From Trileptium ribeirensis (taxonomy: Eukaryota; Nematoda; Enoplea; Enoplida; Thoracostomopsidae): DNA of 64,000 nucleotides. Positions 11,341 to 22,800 of the stretch are shown one piece after another (position 1 is the first letter of the stretch; every line of letters begins with the position of its first letter). The notes beneath the pieces were generated by a model, which ran no database searches, was not told the DNA's origin, and saw only the letters and a list, made by a program, of their open reading frames with translations. The DNA lies in the NCBI GenBank assembly GCA_030248225.1, contig JASANE010007174.1, positions 1 to 64,000 on the forward strand. Direction: 5' to 3'. The position numbers were made by a program, and so were the translations under genes.

Positions 11341-11869
11341 CTTGGATCGAGCAGAGTGATTTATGAGTTATGTTGTCCACAACAATTAACAATATAACAA
11401 TACTTAGTCAAACTAAGTCGCGACCTTTGAGCCTATGCCGAGGCACAGATTGATCACTGGTATCAAGTGTACTTTTTAATTCAGGCACCGCTACAGATAA
11501 CTCGAGATCGCTTTCACTGCGAACAAAACCTTCCACAGACACATATTCCAACAAATCGTGTTAAGAAATCAAACTGCAGTCGCTTAGGTGGTACATAGCG
11601 ATTCACACAATTACCTACAGACTTAGGAGGTATAATACAGATAATATAGTCCCATAAATATATTACGCTTCAGTTTACGTGAAACTTCTTTAGCAGTTGA
11701 AGGTGTAAAAAACTAACCTTGTCCCCAATTATGAAAACCATTTTGTCTATAATTTGCGATTTTACGTTCGGAAACATAAGCTAGCAAATTAGCATTGCAC
11801 AGTCTCCTCAAATCCATATTTGACACCGGCCTCCGGAATAACATTAGGAATCAGTTGCAACTACCTACC

Positions 11870-12390
11870 TACCTTGATCTACCTTGATGCGTCACCAACG
11901 CGCGTTGACGAGTTGAGGCCAGATTTGTTGGGATTAAGACGTCGGTGACAGAGTTTCGCCGATGACTGACATCGGCGAATAATTGGATGCGATGCCTGAA
12001 ACGCACAAACGACAGCGGCAGAAAAAAATTAGATTTCAGGTAGGTGTCTCGAGGCATGGAGTCGATTCTTAAAGGTGGACAGGGAGGGGGCGGTAACCAC
12101 AAATAGAGGCAGACGATTCCAAGTACCGACGACACGATAATTTATGAAGTAGCGAGCGGCGTGTAAGTGAGGTATCGATGGCGAACGCAGTTTGTATGGG
12201 TGCCCTCTGGTCCGAGTACTAATGGAGCGGATGAATAGGTCTTCAACGTTGAAGTTTGCATGGTTGTTGAATAATTTGTACAGGAAGATTAAGTCTTTCT
12301 ATCTTTCTAAGATGATACGTTTTATGCAGTCGCGGAAAAGGTTATTGCAATTAAGATGTTTGATGATCAGCTTCGAAAGAACATCAATCG
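11870..12390 (-). mobile_element. CR1-like LINE 3' end (C-terminus of ORF2 and 3' UTR)
   Basis: Minus-strand translation from about 12380 gives FLYKLFNNHANFNVEDLF, TRGHPYKLR, ARYFINYRVVGTWNRLP and VVTAPSLSTFKNRLHAS, then a stop near 12030. This is the standard end of CR1/Jockey ORF2, parallel to [23 protein letters not shown] and [14 protein letters not shown] in the intact copy at 44 kb. The 3' UTR runs to about 11870, where the short word (G)ATCAAGGTA is repeated, as expected for a CR1-type 3' terminus. It is 5'-truncated. Confidence 0.8.
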
Positions 12391-12961
12391 ATCGAATCAT
12401 GGACCGATGGAATCAACCGGTAAGCCAGAGGTCTAATAACAGAAGAGCCCCGGAGCTCAATAATAGCAATATGTATCGCGGACCGCCAAACCAGCAAGGT
12501 AATGCCCAGGTATAATGGCCCCCGGTTCACGAACCAAGGATTCCCGCGCTACCGTAGTATGGGTCCAAAGCAACATTCGGGCAATTCAAATTCTAATTAT
12601 CTTCAGTCGGGACACATCGTAAATACAGACCCGATCCCGCAATGCGGGCAATGGGGACATGTGCAGCTTGTTTACTCTTTCGGAAATTTAACAACAGGCT
12701 TTTGTACCAAGGGCACCCGTGATGCAAATGTCCATATCGATACAGCGTTGCGTCCGCTGCAACAGTTTTAACCAGCTCAGAATCAACAAACAACATCTCA
12801 ACGTCAACTGGGTCCACGAAATTGGAACCCAAATTAAAAGGCCAACGTCACACAAGGATGCCCTTGATCAGGTACAGCAGAATCGTAATATTGGAAAAGA
12901 CCCACTTATGCAACTTTTGTGGTCGGTTAGGGCACACCTAACCCCTGATTACTAATTGCCC

Positions 12962-13205
12962 TCTTGTGAGGTTTGTACGTAGCCTTCCCGTACGTTTATT
13001 TAATTACCTCAGCCTAAGGTCTTAGAATTACGCTAAATACGTTCCTTAACAACAGTATCCAGACGGCTTACTGAAGGATATTGATACTCTATTACTTTTC
13101 CCTTGTGAGTTTGTACGTTGCCCTATGGGCATCTAGACCCGTACGTTTATTTAATTACCTTATCCCAAGGTCTTAGAGTTACACTATTTACGTGCCGTTA
13201 TATTA
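12962..13205 (+). repeat. Imperfect tandem duplication within the ORF1 remnant
   Basis: The string CTTGTGAG(G)TTTGTACGT, followed by CGTACGTTTATTTAATTACC and AAGGTCTTAGA, occurs at 12962-13060 and again at 13101-13205, about 140 bp apart. Confidence 0.75.
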
Positions 13206-13697
13206 ATGTTCTCGTCTCCAGACGAATGACGAGCCCACTCCACTATAACTACCCTCTAGTTCCAACAATTCTCTTCAGTCAGTTAGCCGTACCAACCTCC
13301 CGCGTCGAATCGTCCCCGATTAATTACTTTGGTATCCCACGCCATGAGCTCGACCTGGGTATGCTCACGTATTTGCTTCCCGATTAACTCCACCAGGTAT
13401 TTCTCAACTACGGGTGGTACACTTTGGAACTCTACGGGAGAGCGTTTATGGTTTTACTTAATGCTCATGCTCAACTCAAGTTTTTTATATAGGAAAAATA
13501 ATATTACTAATGATGTAGTACTAATAATTAGTTAAGTGATAAGTACCTAATTGTGTCACTTTGATTTACTGAGCGTAAATTTTTGTTGCAAGGCAAAACT
13601 AGTACACGAGTTAACACTGTTCTCCGAATCCACTAATCTTTCCAACAATCAAGTATTCGTTGATATAGAGCCGACGATCAAGTATCCGTTGATACGA

Positions 13698-13717
13698 CTA
13701 CTACTACTACTACTACC
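13698..13717 (+). repeat. CTA trinucleotide microsatellite
   Basis: Six perfect CTA units, then degenerate units to about 13738. Confidence 0.9.
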
Positions 13718-13799
13718 AATACTATTACTGTTACTACCGCCAACAATAATCAAAGTAAATTCTGGACATGTGTACTTTTCAACAGCCAATCTATAGTCA

Positions 13800-14875
13800 A
13801 CAAGATTGATAATTTACGTATTTTGTGTCAATCTGAAACACTGGACATAATTTTCATCACGGAATCTTCACTCAGGTATCTCTAACACCGAAATTGCAAT
13901 CCCATACTATAAGCATTATCGTAGTGACCGGTCTACAGTTGGTGGTGGTGTTCTTATATATGTACATCATGATATCGAATGCTTTGACATTGACTTTGTC
14001 ACGTTCTTGTAAATTAAATGGGATTAACGTTTTAGCGGTATGTGTATATCGATCGCCAAATAACTCGATGGAGCAAAATCAAAGTATGTTAAATATTTTA
14101 AAATAATTGCATAATTATTATAACGCTTTGCTCCTAGGTGATTTTAACTATACGCAAATAAACTGGGTAACGCTTATATGGCCCCACCTGCAGACGAGTT
14201 CATGTCAATTATTCTCGAAAACTCTCTACTTCAATTAGTGGATTTCCACACTCGCCATAAGAATACTTTGGACTTGGTGTTTAGTAATGTTTCTAATTTA
14301 ATATCATTTATTTATCCAGGTTGTTCCATAGGAATGAGCGACCATTCCAGCGTTTGGTTCCAGATTCATCATCATTGGTGACGGCTGGATTGGCCAAACT
14401 TTATAAACTATCTATCACTAAATCTAAGTGGTTTCAACCCGACTGATGTTGAGTCTGGCTGGCGTGTATTAAAAGATCTAATAACTATGGGTATTGAACG
14501 CTTTTGTCCATTAGTGTCTAATATTCGACAACGGCATCGCCCCGCATGGGCTAATTATGATACATGGACGGTTATCAAAAGGCAACGAAACGTCCACCAG
14601 CATACCAGCGGACCCGGACTCACGAAGCCTGGATTCACTATCTTCAAATAGCGTTAATTGTAGGGCAAACTCAAAGTATCTTCGTGACGTTGCAAATAAT
14701 TTCATCTCACGTCCCAAAAACTTCTGGTCGTACATAAGCTCCCAACTTAAGCCAGAACTGGTTTGTGGCCTTCTACTGGTTAACAATCAATATATTTCAG
14801 AACCTCAGGAAATGGCGCCGATTTTCAACGATCATTTTGCTTCTATATTTTCAGATATATCTGTCAACTTTTGGG
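13800..14875 (+). pseudogene. CR1-like LINE endonuclease and linker, frameshifted
   Basis: Successive frames give an ITESS segment near 13860 (the TE-W position), VCVYRSPNNS near 14040, GDFNYTQINW at about 14140 (catalytic Asp and Asn), and LVDFHTRHKNTLDLVFSNV followed by MSDHSSVWFQI at about 14235-14370 (the intact SDH motif). The linker to the RT (NDHFASIF at about 14830) follows. At least three frame changes separate these pieces. The match stops abruptly near 14875 and resumes at about 18905 with the next RT segment. Confidence 0.75.
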
Positions 14876-17800
14876 CAGGTCCAACCTTGTATTTTCTCTC
14901 CCTAAGGCATTACATTACATTGATTTTAATTTCAACCTTAAAATTAACATGAATTAATTTTCCTTCCCTGGGGAGATATTCACTCTCCCAGAGGGGTGAC
15001 TTTTATAATCCCTCTTGCCAGGATATTTTCCACTATTTTGGGCATAGGGATCCATAACTTCCTTTATTTGGGCTATAGGGTGCCTATATTTCAAAATACT
15101 AATCTGAAACTAAAATCTGATAATATTCAATATTTTCCACCAAATACCAAAATTGATTCTATTTTCAAAACTTTCCCAAAACAGGGTGGTGGTTGTGCTT
15201 CCCGAGTGGAATGGCACGCGGCCGCACCTTGGGTAACCACCGCAACTACCTCATTTTACTCCTATTTCGGGGACAATTATTTCCTGAATATGGGTTGAAA
15301 TTTACAGATTTATACATTCTTCTACTTTTGGTTTAAATAACACAATTCTCCCTGATTTATTATTATATTTCGTCCCCGGTAGGGCAACACCCATCCTCAC
15401 CTGGGTGAACCCCTTATTTATCCCTACCTGGCGATACCTTACTTTTATACCCTGACATTATACTTGATTTTATTTAAAAATCCCCTTTTCCACTTTATTT
15501 ATTAAATTCTAAACATACTGGAATTTCATCAACTGGAACCAACTTCTATCTTAAGATGGGACCACATTTCACCTTTTCCCTGGGCTAAGAACACTCTAAT
15601 CGTCCCATAATTCTATTTTTCCTAACTTCGATGTCTCCTAATTCCTATCATTTTTCTCTAAATTCAAATACTTCAATATTTAACTTTTTCTCAAGTGATA
15701 TATTCTCTCAAACCTCTAAACTGCCCTATGGGTTCTTAACTACTTCTTCCCAGTTGCCAATTTTATCTAATCCTTACGGAATACCCGTAAATTACTCTTT
15801 TGCAATCCTAAAAGTCCCTATATTTTCCCTAAAATTTTACAAATATTATTATTAGATAAATAATATAATAGTGTTACTAAATAAATTTTCGTAGCTACTA
15901 ATTTACTGTGGTGTGACGGTGTTGGCTTGTTATTAATTAATGGCGGCTCGGACGATGAGTAGTAGTAGTTGTTAACGAACAGTACGGTTTTGTTGTTTTT
16001 CTTTTCTTTTGCGTATTATTATTATGTGGAATTTTCTTTTTCTTTTCTTTCCGTATTATACGATGTGTGGAGATATACTTGGCTCCCATTTTTTATTATT
16101 ACTGCGATGTTTCTCGTTCTACAGCTTGTGTTGTACTTTTAGCGATCTCTTGACTTGGAGGACATTTTGTTTCTACCACACCATTCCTGATTTTCCGATT
16201 TTCTGTTATATATATATACCTTAGGATACGTTGAGCAGGAGATACACTTATAGATCCACACTCATACACACACACGCATATGAGTACCTATAGGCTCATT
16301 CACGGTGACTTCGCAGGAGGTTGCCTGCATCATTTTTCTGAGACCCTGCCGAGGTGGCGGGTGTGCTAGGCAGAGTAAGCCCTAGCCGGGTTTAAGGCGG
16401 ACCAGAAAAAGGGCAGCCCATCCCCTGAACGGGAACCTCTGGGTGGGATTGGTCTTTCTCCCTTTCCGGCACCGTTTTACCACCCGTTGGACCCCAGGCT
16501 GCCACAACATGGGCTGCTCTATCGTCGAAGGTTATGACATTGGTAGCATGCTCTAGGGTGGGGCCTAGTCACCGGAACTAGGTCTTCGCGCAAGCCTCGC
16601 CTAGGGGTTGCCCAATGCATAAGCCGGGGAAATTTTACGCTTAGGGGGCTTGGCGGTTATGGGCCAACACCCACGTTCTATTCAGGGGCATCCTGTGTCA
16701 CTTGTCCCATTAACACTAACCCATAAAATTTTTAGTTATTTTCAGATTCCCCAGCACCTACAGCTTGCTCAGGTAAAGTTACGACTTGAGTATGTGTATC
16801 CCATAATATACGGTTATCGCGAACCCATACCCGTATCAAAATATCCAAAAATCAACACGTTCCATTATGCTGGACAAGGGAATACCTTTGTGTTACAGTA
16901 TTGTTACCAGTTATTCTACTTTACCCCAGGTGCATAATGCAGGGGTTGTTAAGTTTTTATATATATATCATACCTCGGGTAATAACGTTGTTAACTTGTT
17001 TATAATCTTGTTCTTAAAATTTCAAGCTAACCGTGGCATTAAAATTTTCCAGCGAACTGGTGTTATTGTTAATCAAGTGTGAGCCGATTTTCCTTTACTT
17101 AGGGCTCGCGTGATCCCCTACCGAGGTGCTGGTCACCTATAGCAACGTAGACATCCTCTCTGGCGCTAGCACGAGCTTGACCCCTAGGGCTTATTGTTAC
17201 TTGCTTATATGGTGCTAGGCAACCATCAAACCCATCCTTGTTTTGCTACGTTATTGCATTATAGCGACATTGCAGTACACATCTTTAATTTTAGGCAACC
17301 TGTATATAACAATAGTCTTAGAGTCCTGGTGCAATTTTTCGGCATACCATACCAGTATTACAAGCAGAACAGGTAATACATTTTAATTCTTGGTTAATGC
17401 TTAAATGGTGTTAAGACATTCTAAAACGTATTAGCATATCATTACGCAACCTATCAGTGTTAAACCTGACGGTTGCAATGCCTTCTCTAGCTCCATACTT
17501 TGTCTTAACTCGGGCCGCATTGCTGAGCTAAGCCAGAGTTTGGATGCCTTCAGAGCTAATGCAGCTCACTTCGCTTTTAATACGGGCAACATATATATAA
17601 AAACTAAAAGTAAACGCGAGATTTCTTAGGTATTCCTCTTTCAAAATTTATACGAAAATTTCAATCAACAGGGGCCATTGATTGTTACGCGAACATCTTT
17701 TGCTAATAAGATTTCTTAATAAATATTTTGCTATTAAAAACAACAATTTCATTCGTTAACATTACGCGATGTCAATCTAAATTCAGCTGGTCGCGGGCCT

Positions 17801-18904
17801 ACTCGGGCGCACCGTGACAGTGTTAAGTTTTGTCAGAGATTACAAACAAAAGTTTCTAAAGAACTCTAGGCTAAATTCTACATGAGCCTACACGGGCACA
17901 GCAAATATCGGAACAGTTCGGTATAAAGTCTTACCATCAATTATCAAAATACTACAGACTCGCCACTCGAGCTCGCTGTAGTTTAAAGGTAACTTTTCAT
18001 GGATAATAAATCATATACATGGTTAACTTCACAGACCACTGTAACTTTTCATCAAAATCTACTTTTTACAAGACCTATTTTTCTTTTAAATAAATACTGC
18101 GGCTCGTTATGCGAACTTGCCACGGTATACTCAAGCGTGAGTGGCACAATTACTCGAGCTTGCCAACGCTGACCAAAGTTACTCAACATTCGTTCTAAAT
18201 TTAATCGCACCAAACTATAGGTTTTTGCAATACCAAAACTCATACCTAGGGCTCGTCTTGTGGACACTGCCAGGGTATGATCTTTAATAGCACAGATACT
18301 CGGTTTCGCTATGTAAATTTTACCTTATACACAATAAATTATTTCAAATTCGCTATGGCTGGGAGGTGCCGGGTGCACAACATCAAGCCAGGCTACATAT
18401 GCAATTATTGCTACAAACAAACAAAACTTCCTCTAGGTTCACGGATATTTTTAGACCACAAATAGTTCCATTCAAATAGTACATAGACTACAACTAAAAC
18501 TCCGTTTAAACTACTCAGGTAGTTGTTCGAGATAACTTGCTCATTACACACGGCCAACTCAATTTATTTTAGGAACGGTTATATGATCCAGAATACAACC
18601 TTGATATCCCTGCCCGGGACAATGACATGTCTACCACTGGGAACTCGCGCAACTCTCACTTCGTGACAAAGGGTATCTCCGACCGCTGGTAGACCGGTCC
18701 ATCCCCTGGTGGTTTCCTTCCCCTAATTTTGACTTCACTTATATTTTTGGGTAATTCTCGAACTCGCTCTGTGTTCCACCTCCTTCCCTTTGGCCACCAT
18801 TGGAGATGTCGGTTACGTTTCGGTAAGAAACGTGCCGCGGAGAAGGCCGATAAGCACATAATATCAGACGGTGGGCGGCATATACCTCAAATAGACACTT
18901 GCTC
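14876..18904. mobile_element. About 4 kb of unrelated sequence splitting a LINE
   Basis: LINE homology ends near 14875 (after NDHFASIF) and resumes near 18905 with the segment before the RT core (DVHDTCSKLKTESSSGPDG), which in the intact LINE follows within about 30 residues. The intervening DNA is therefore an insertion or rearrangement. It contains a pyrimidine-rich part (about 15300-15900), a GC-rich block (16310-16660) and AT-rich sequence. No transposase, RT or terminal repeats were recognised, so its class is unknown. Its ORFs are short and carry no motif. Confidence 0.55.
16310..16660 (+). other. GC-rich block with hairpin potential inside the insertion
   Basis: Much richer in GC than its surroundings. 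Around 16565-16590 CCTAGT and ACTAGG flank a 7-nt loop. Immediately 3', around 16594-16616, GCAA and TTGC enclose CC and GG pairs and a TCGCCTA loop. This looks like the structured 5' region of a mobile element or a structured RNA. No known ribozyme or RNA family could be assigned by eye. Confidence 0.3.
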
Positions 18905-19425
18905 CATCGAAGTTACTTTTACAGTATATACTAGATGTACACGATACCTGCTCCAAGCTGAAGACTGAATCATCTTCGGGGCCAGATGGCATTCCTAATG
19001 CTATCTTAAAAAACGCTGCCACTGTATTAGCTTTAGCATTATTTAAAGTGTTTCAGCTGGTTTTCATTAAGGACACTTTACCTGTTGGCTGGAACCTGGC
19101 TCACGTCGCCCCTTTGTATAAAAATGTTCTAGACATAATGCTGATAATTTCAGGCCCATAAGCATCACCTCAAATGTCTCTAAGCTTTTAGAAAAAAATT
19201 GTCCAACGGCAACTGACGAATTATGCTTTATCAAATGAACTGCTCAACATGTCTCAATATTGTTTTTACCAGGACTCGCCACAACCCTCGAACTCCACAA
19301 CTGCTTTAATATTATAATACAGCATATAAACAAAAACAAAATCGTTGATTCTGTATATATGGACTTATCTAAAGCGTTTGATAAGGTATGCCATAATAGA
19401 CTTTTGGGCCCTGATTGGGCTGAGG
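18905..19425 (+). pseudogene. CR1-like LINE reverse transcriptase N-terminal part
   Basis: Translation gives SSSGPDGIPNAIL, VFQLVFIKDTLPVGW, ADNFRPISITSNVSKLLEK and MDLSKAFDKVCHNRLLG (catalytic Asp of RT motif A). Frames shift near 19130 and 19200. The catalytic FADD part is missing: at about 19425 the sequence becomes unrelated until the LINE C-terminus reappears at 19595. It continues the LINE at 13800-14875. Confidence 0.75.
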
Positions 19426-19589
19426 GGGAAATCAGAGAAGGGGCACACCATCTTTTCAGTATAGCCCCCATAGTCTCCGGACCCCCAATCATCTCTTACC
19501 CCCAAAAACTATTCAACTACAACCTAACAATCCTATTAACTATTTCTATTGTCTCTCACACAGGGGGACATCCATTTAAGCTTTGATCA

Positions 19590-19850
19590 CTAACTATTCC
19601 CCGACTAAATATCGCCCGCTATTTCTTTTGTCACCGTGTGGTAAAAAGTTGGAATAATCCGCGCTCAGTGGTTACCGCCCCCTCCCTAGCCACCTTCAAA
19701 AAACGACTCCATGCCTCGGGCTACGACACATATAGCGCTTTCTGCCGCCTGCTTAACGACTATTCTGTCATCCGTGTTGTCTTCTCAACTCATGAAATGT
19801 CTCAAGACTGATGGCGGACGACGGATCAAGGTAAATAGACAAGTATCCAA
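19590..19850 (+). pseudogene. CR1-like LINE C-terminus and 3' UTR
   Basis: Gives ARYFFCHRVVKSWNNP and VVTAPSLATFKKRLHASG, homologous to the ends at 12.1 kb and 44.1 kb. It then has a 3' UTR ending with GGATCAAGGTAAAT, the same terminal word as in the copy at 11.87 kb. The RT middle, including the catalytic FADD, is deleted between this part and 19425. Confidence 0.75.
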
Positions 19851-22800
19851 ACCAAAGATAAAAGAAATCAGTATATATTCATTAAATACTGGTGAAAATC
19901 GTAAGCTCGTCGTACAGCTATATATATAATTTTCAGTTAACATTTAAACTCTTGCTAAATGACTAGCTAGGTGATCCACAAGTAACAATAAACCAAAATA
20001 AAAACTAAGAAAAATTTGCGTCAGATGTCAAGGTCGTATTATATTCCCGGAAGTAAAAGCCAATATGCTACGTTTCAATGCTAATAATAAACAGACACTC
20101 GTTTCACTGCTCTCCCTCGCTGAACTCGACCGAAACTTATCGCAAACTGATTGAAAACAAAAAGCAAAGCTAACATTAGGTTAGCTAAAACCTAAACGAA
20201 TTCTAATTATGCAAATTAGCATTTCTACAAAAACAATAAAACCAGGAAACAAAGAGAAAAGAAACACCAAGGACGAAAAAGGGAGGGAAGGATATAATAG
20301 ATGATTTGGTGTCCAACCCAGGTTTTTCGGAATTTTGGGGTTTTTGGGAGGGTTTTGGCACCGGATTCCCCCTGGTAGCCTGGTGGATGCCCGACAGTTA
20401 TATTGTTATATATTTACTTTCTTTAGGCCTAGGGCCAAGAACTTGGAGACGGCCTTCTGATAGTGGCGTATGGGTTGGAACTCGAACCTACGACGGCTCG
20501 CTCAGATCCTCAAAGAATAGCTCTACAGACTAAGATAGCCTGCCAGACTACACAACAAATGCAAACATTGCGAGACAAATTATAAAACTGATCTCCTTCT
20601 AAATGGAATAGCTAAGTAAATAATCTAACATTTTTTCTTCTTAGCTAAATCCACCGTCATTTTTACCACAAAATTTCCCAAATTACTTTATTTTACCCAA
20701 AATACATTCCCTCCCCGTCGCTACCTTACGCACACCTTCCAATCCAATTTTCTTACAAAACACACCTTTTTTCCAAATATCATTTTTCTTTCTCCCACAT
20801 TTCTCCTATACTTATATCCTCTACTCAGCTATTCCCAAATTAGATTTTTGCTAACGTTTCCCTTTCTCCCGAAACACATAATTAAACTCACGCCTTTCTT
20901 CAAATCATTTCAAATTTCCCTTTTCTTTCCTTGCTCATCCCAAATTCTCCATTATTAACCATCCTTTCCTTTTTTACCCTTCCACAGACACCAAATCCCT
21001 TGCCCCCTTCAACACCATTCCCCAAAATATCTTCTTTTTCCTTTAAATTCAGATCCCCAAAATTTTCCAACGTATACATTCAAAATTTCATTTCCTCTTT
21101 TCTTACCTTTCAAATTTTATTTTTCCATATCCCATCATTTCCTATACTCCCAATGTTTCCACAAACCCTTCTCCATGAAACTTCCAAAAATTCCTCTTTC
21201 CCCAAACTACAATTTTCTCTGCCATCATCCACCAAAATATCTTTCCCTTTAACACCTCCTACATAAAATTTCCTTCTGTCTTTTACCCGAAACCATACCC
21301 ATCTTCCTACGCTCCACCTTTATTAACCTCCAAATTTGCTTTAAAATTCAACAAATCTCCGGGTTTCCCAAAATTATTTAAACTTTACCCTCCATTTTCC
21401 ATACCCTAACAATTTTCATATTCTTCTTTTGGTGGCAATTGTCTTGCACTTTCGAGGCAGATCCTATTCTGGCAATCCATGCCGCAACACAACTCGAAAT
21501 TTACTTACTAAAAAGTTGTCACAATTTTGTTGTATTTTCCGTGTTGTGGTTGTCTTGCCGGATAGGCACGCTCTGGAGTAATAAAGCCCAATAATAGGGT
21601 CACCTCCTAGTATTGTCATACCGTGCCAGGAGCCTTGCAACCGCAGATATCCTACCGCACTTACTAAAATTTTGTAGAAATAAATTTGTCTAAATATAAT
21701 ATTTTTGAAATAACTAATATTTTTGTTTAATAATTGTTGCAGCCCGGCTTACTACGCGGTATGAGTCAGTGTTGCGGTGTGGTTTAGAGTGTGGATATAT
21801 GTTGTATTATCATTTTGTAATTTCTTGGTTGTTGTTTTGACAACTTTTCTTAAAATTTATTAACTCTTTTATCCCTTCGCCACCCACATCCCATCTCCCA
21901 AAAGTAAAATTGCAAGCAATAACAAAATTTGACACAACCACTGTTCCAAGCCACCTTTCAGTCGCAATTGAGTAGTGTAGTTAACTCGAAATGCAGTATA
22001 GTTGTGCATCGTTAGAGTTTTCGTAGTGCTAAGCCTATTTTCGCACAGTATTTTAACAACTTTGATTCGACTCTATTCGTGATTATTTTGGTTTGCGCAC
22101 GCAGGACTCGTGTTCAAATAGCGGCCTGCAAGACAGCCTGCGGCATTTTGCTACACGGCGTACAGGGCAAAGTTATTAGCTATGGCGTGGGTTTTCTGGT
22201 TACCAGCTTCTAGGCTAGCAGTCGCGACTAGTTCCTGTAGTGTTTTAGCAGTTCAGTGTGCATAGGAGTATTCTCAGCGGTAGACTATAGGTTTGTGGTC
22301 TATGTGCCAGGTACCAGCGTAGGATTATCACGGATATGAGACACGGGGCACCTTCCCAGAAACAGTACTTCGCCCTTGGTCTGGTGTCGAACTAGCGACT
22401 ACGGAATATTGGCGGGCTACTAAAGTTTTGTCTTAACATATTTGGTGTAGTCGGACACGCTATTTCTTAATCTTGACGCTTTTGCAGACATTGTTGTCAG
22501 AAGCCTAGGGTGTAAGCCAGTTTTGGAATAAAACACCTTGGTATAATACTTATAGACGCACAGAGTTTGCACAATAGTAGAGCGATGAGGATAAAGACGA
22601 ATTAGGTTATAATATAATGAACGAGTGGCCCGGTGGTATCTGTGCTATACCTTCTTATAATTTGCTTCTAATTTAGTAAACAACTTATCCGATGCATGCT
22701 ATATATTGGTCATCGAGCACCTGTTAGGGTTGTAGTGTATTACCGGAACTTCGGAAGCTGTCTTAGCATCAACCAGTTTTATTGCCGTAGGACTAATCAT

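Larger units (their letters stand above)
12392..13800 (+). mobile_element. Retrotransposon ORF1/gag-like remnant with zinc knuckles
   Basis: The frame from 12400 is rich in Asn, Gln, Pro, Arg and Gly and leads into CGQWGHV at about 12645, a CCHC zinc knuckle. The terminal Cys is recovered only after one missing base (CGQWGHV-AC). A second knuckle, CNFCGRLGHT followed by NC, lies at about 12912-12962. This is the nucleic-acid-binding ORF1 that normally precedes endonuclease/RT ORF2, and ORF2-like sequence follows at 13.8 kb, so the two are probably parts of one LINE. Frameshifts and stops make it non-functional. Confidence 0.5.

Noticed and set aside
16540..16640. Possible HDV-like or hammerhead self-cleaving ribozyme
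   Set aside because: Hairpins are present, but I could not form the nested pseudoknot of HDV-like ribozymes, and the hammerhead core words are absent.
20931..21266. 111-residue plus-strand ORF rich in Pro, Ser and Phe
   Set aside because: Lies in a pyrimidine-rich repeat; composition alone keeps it open.
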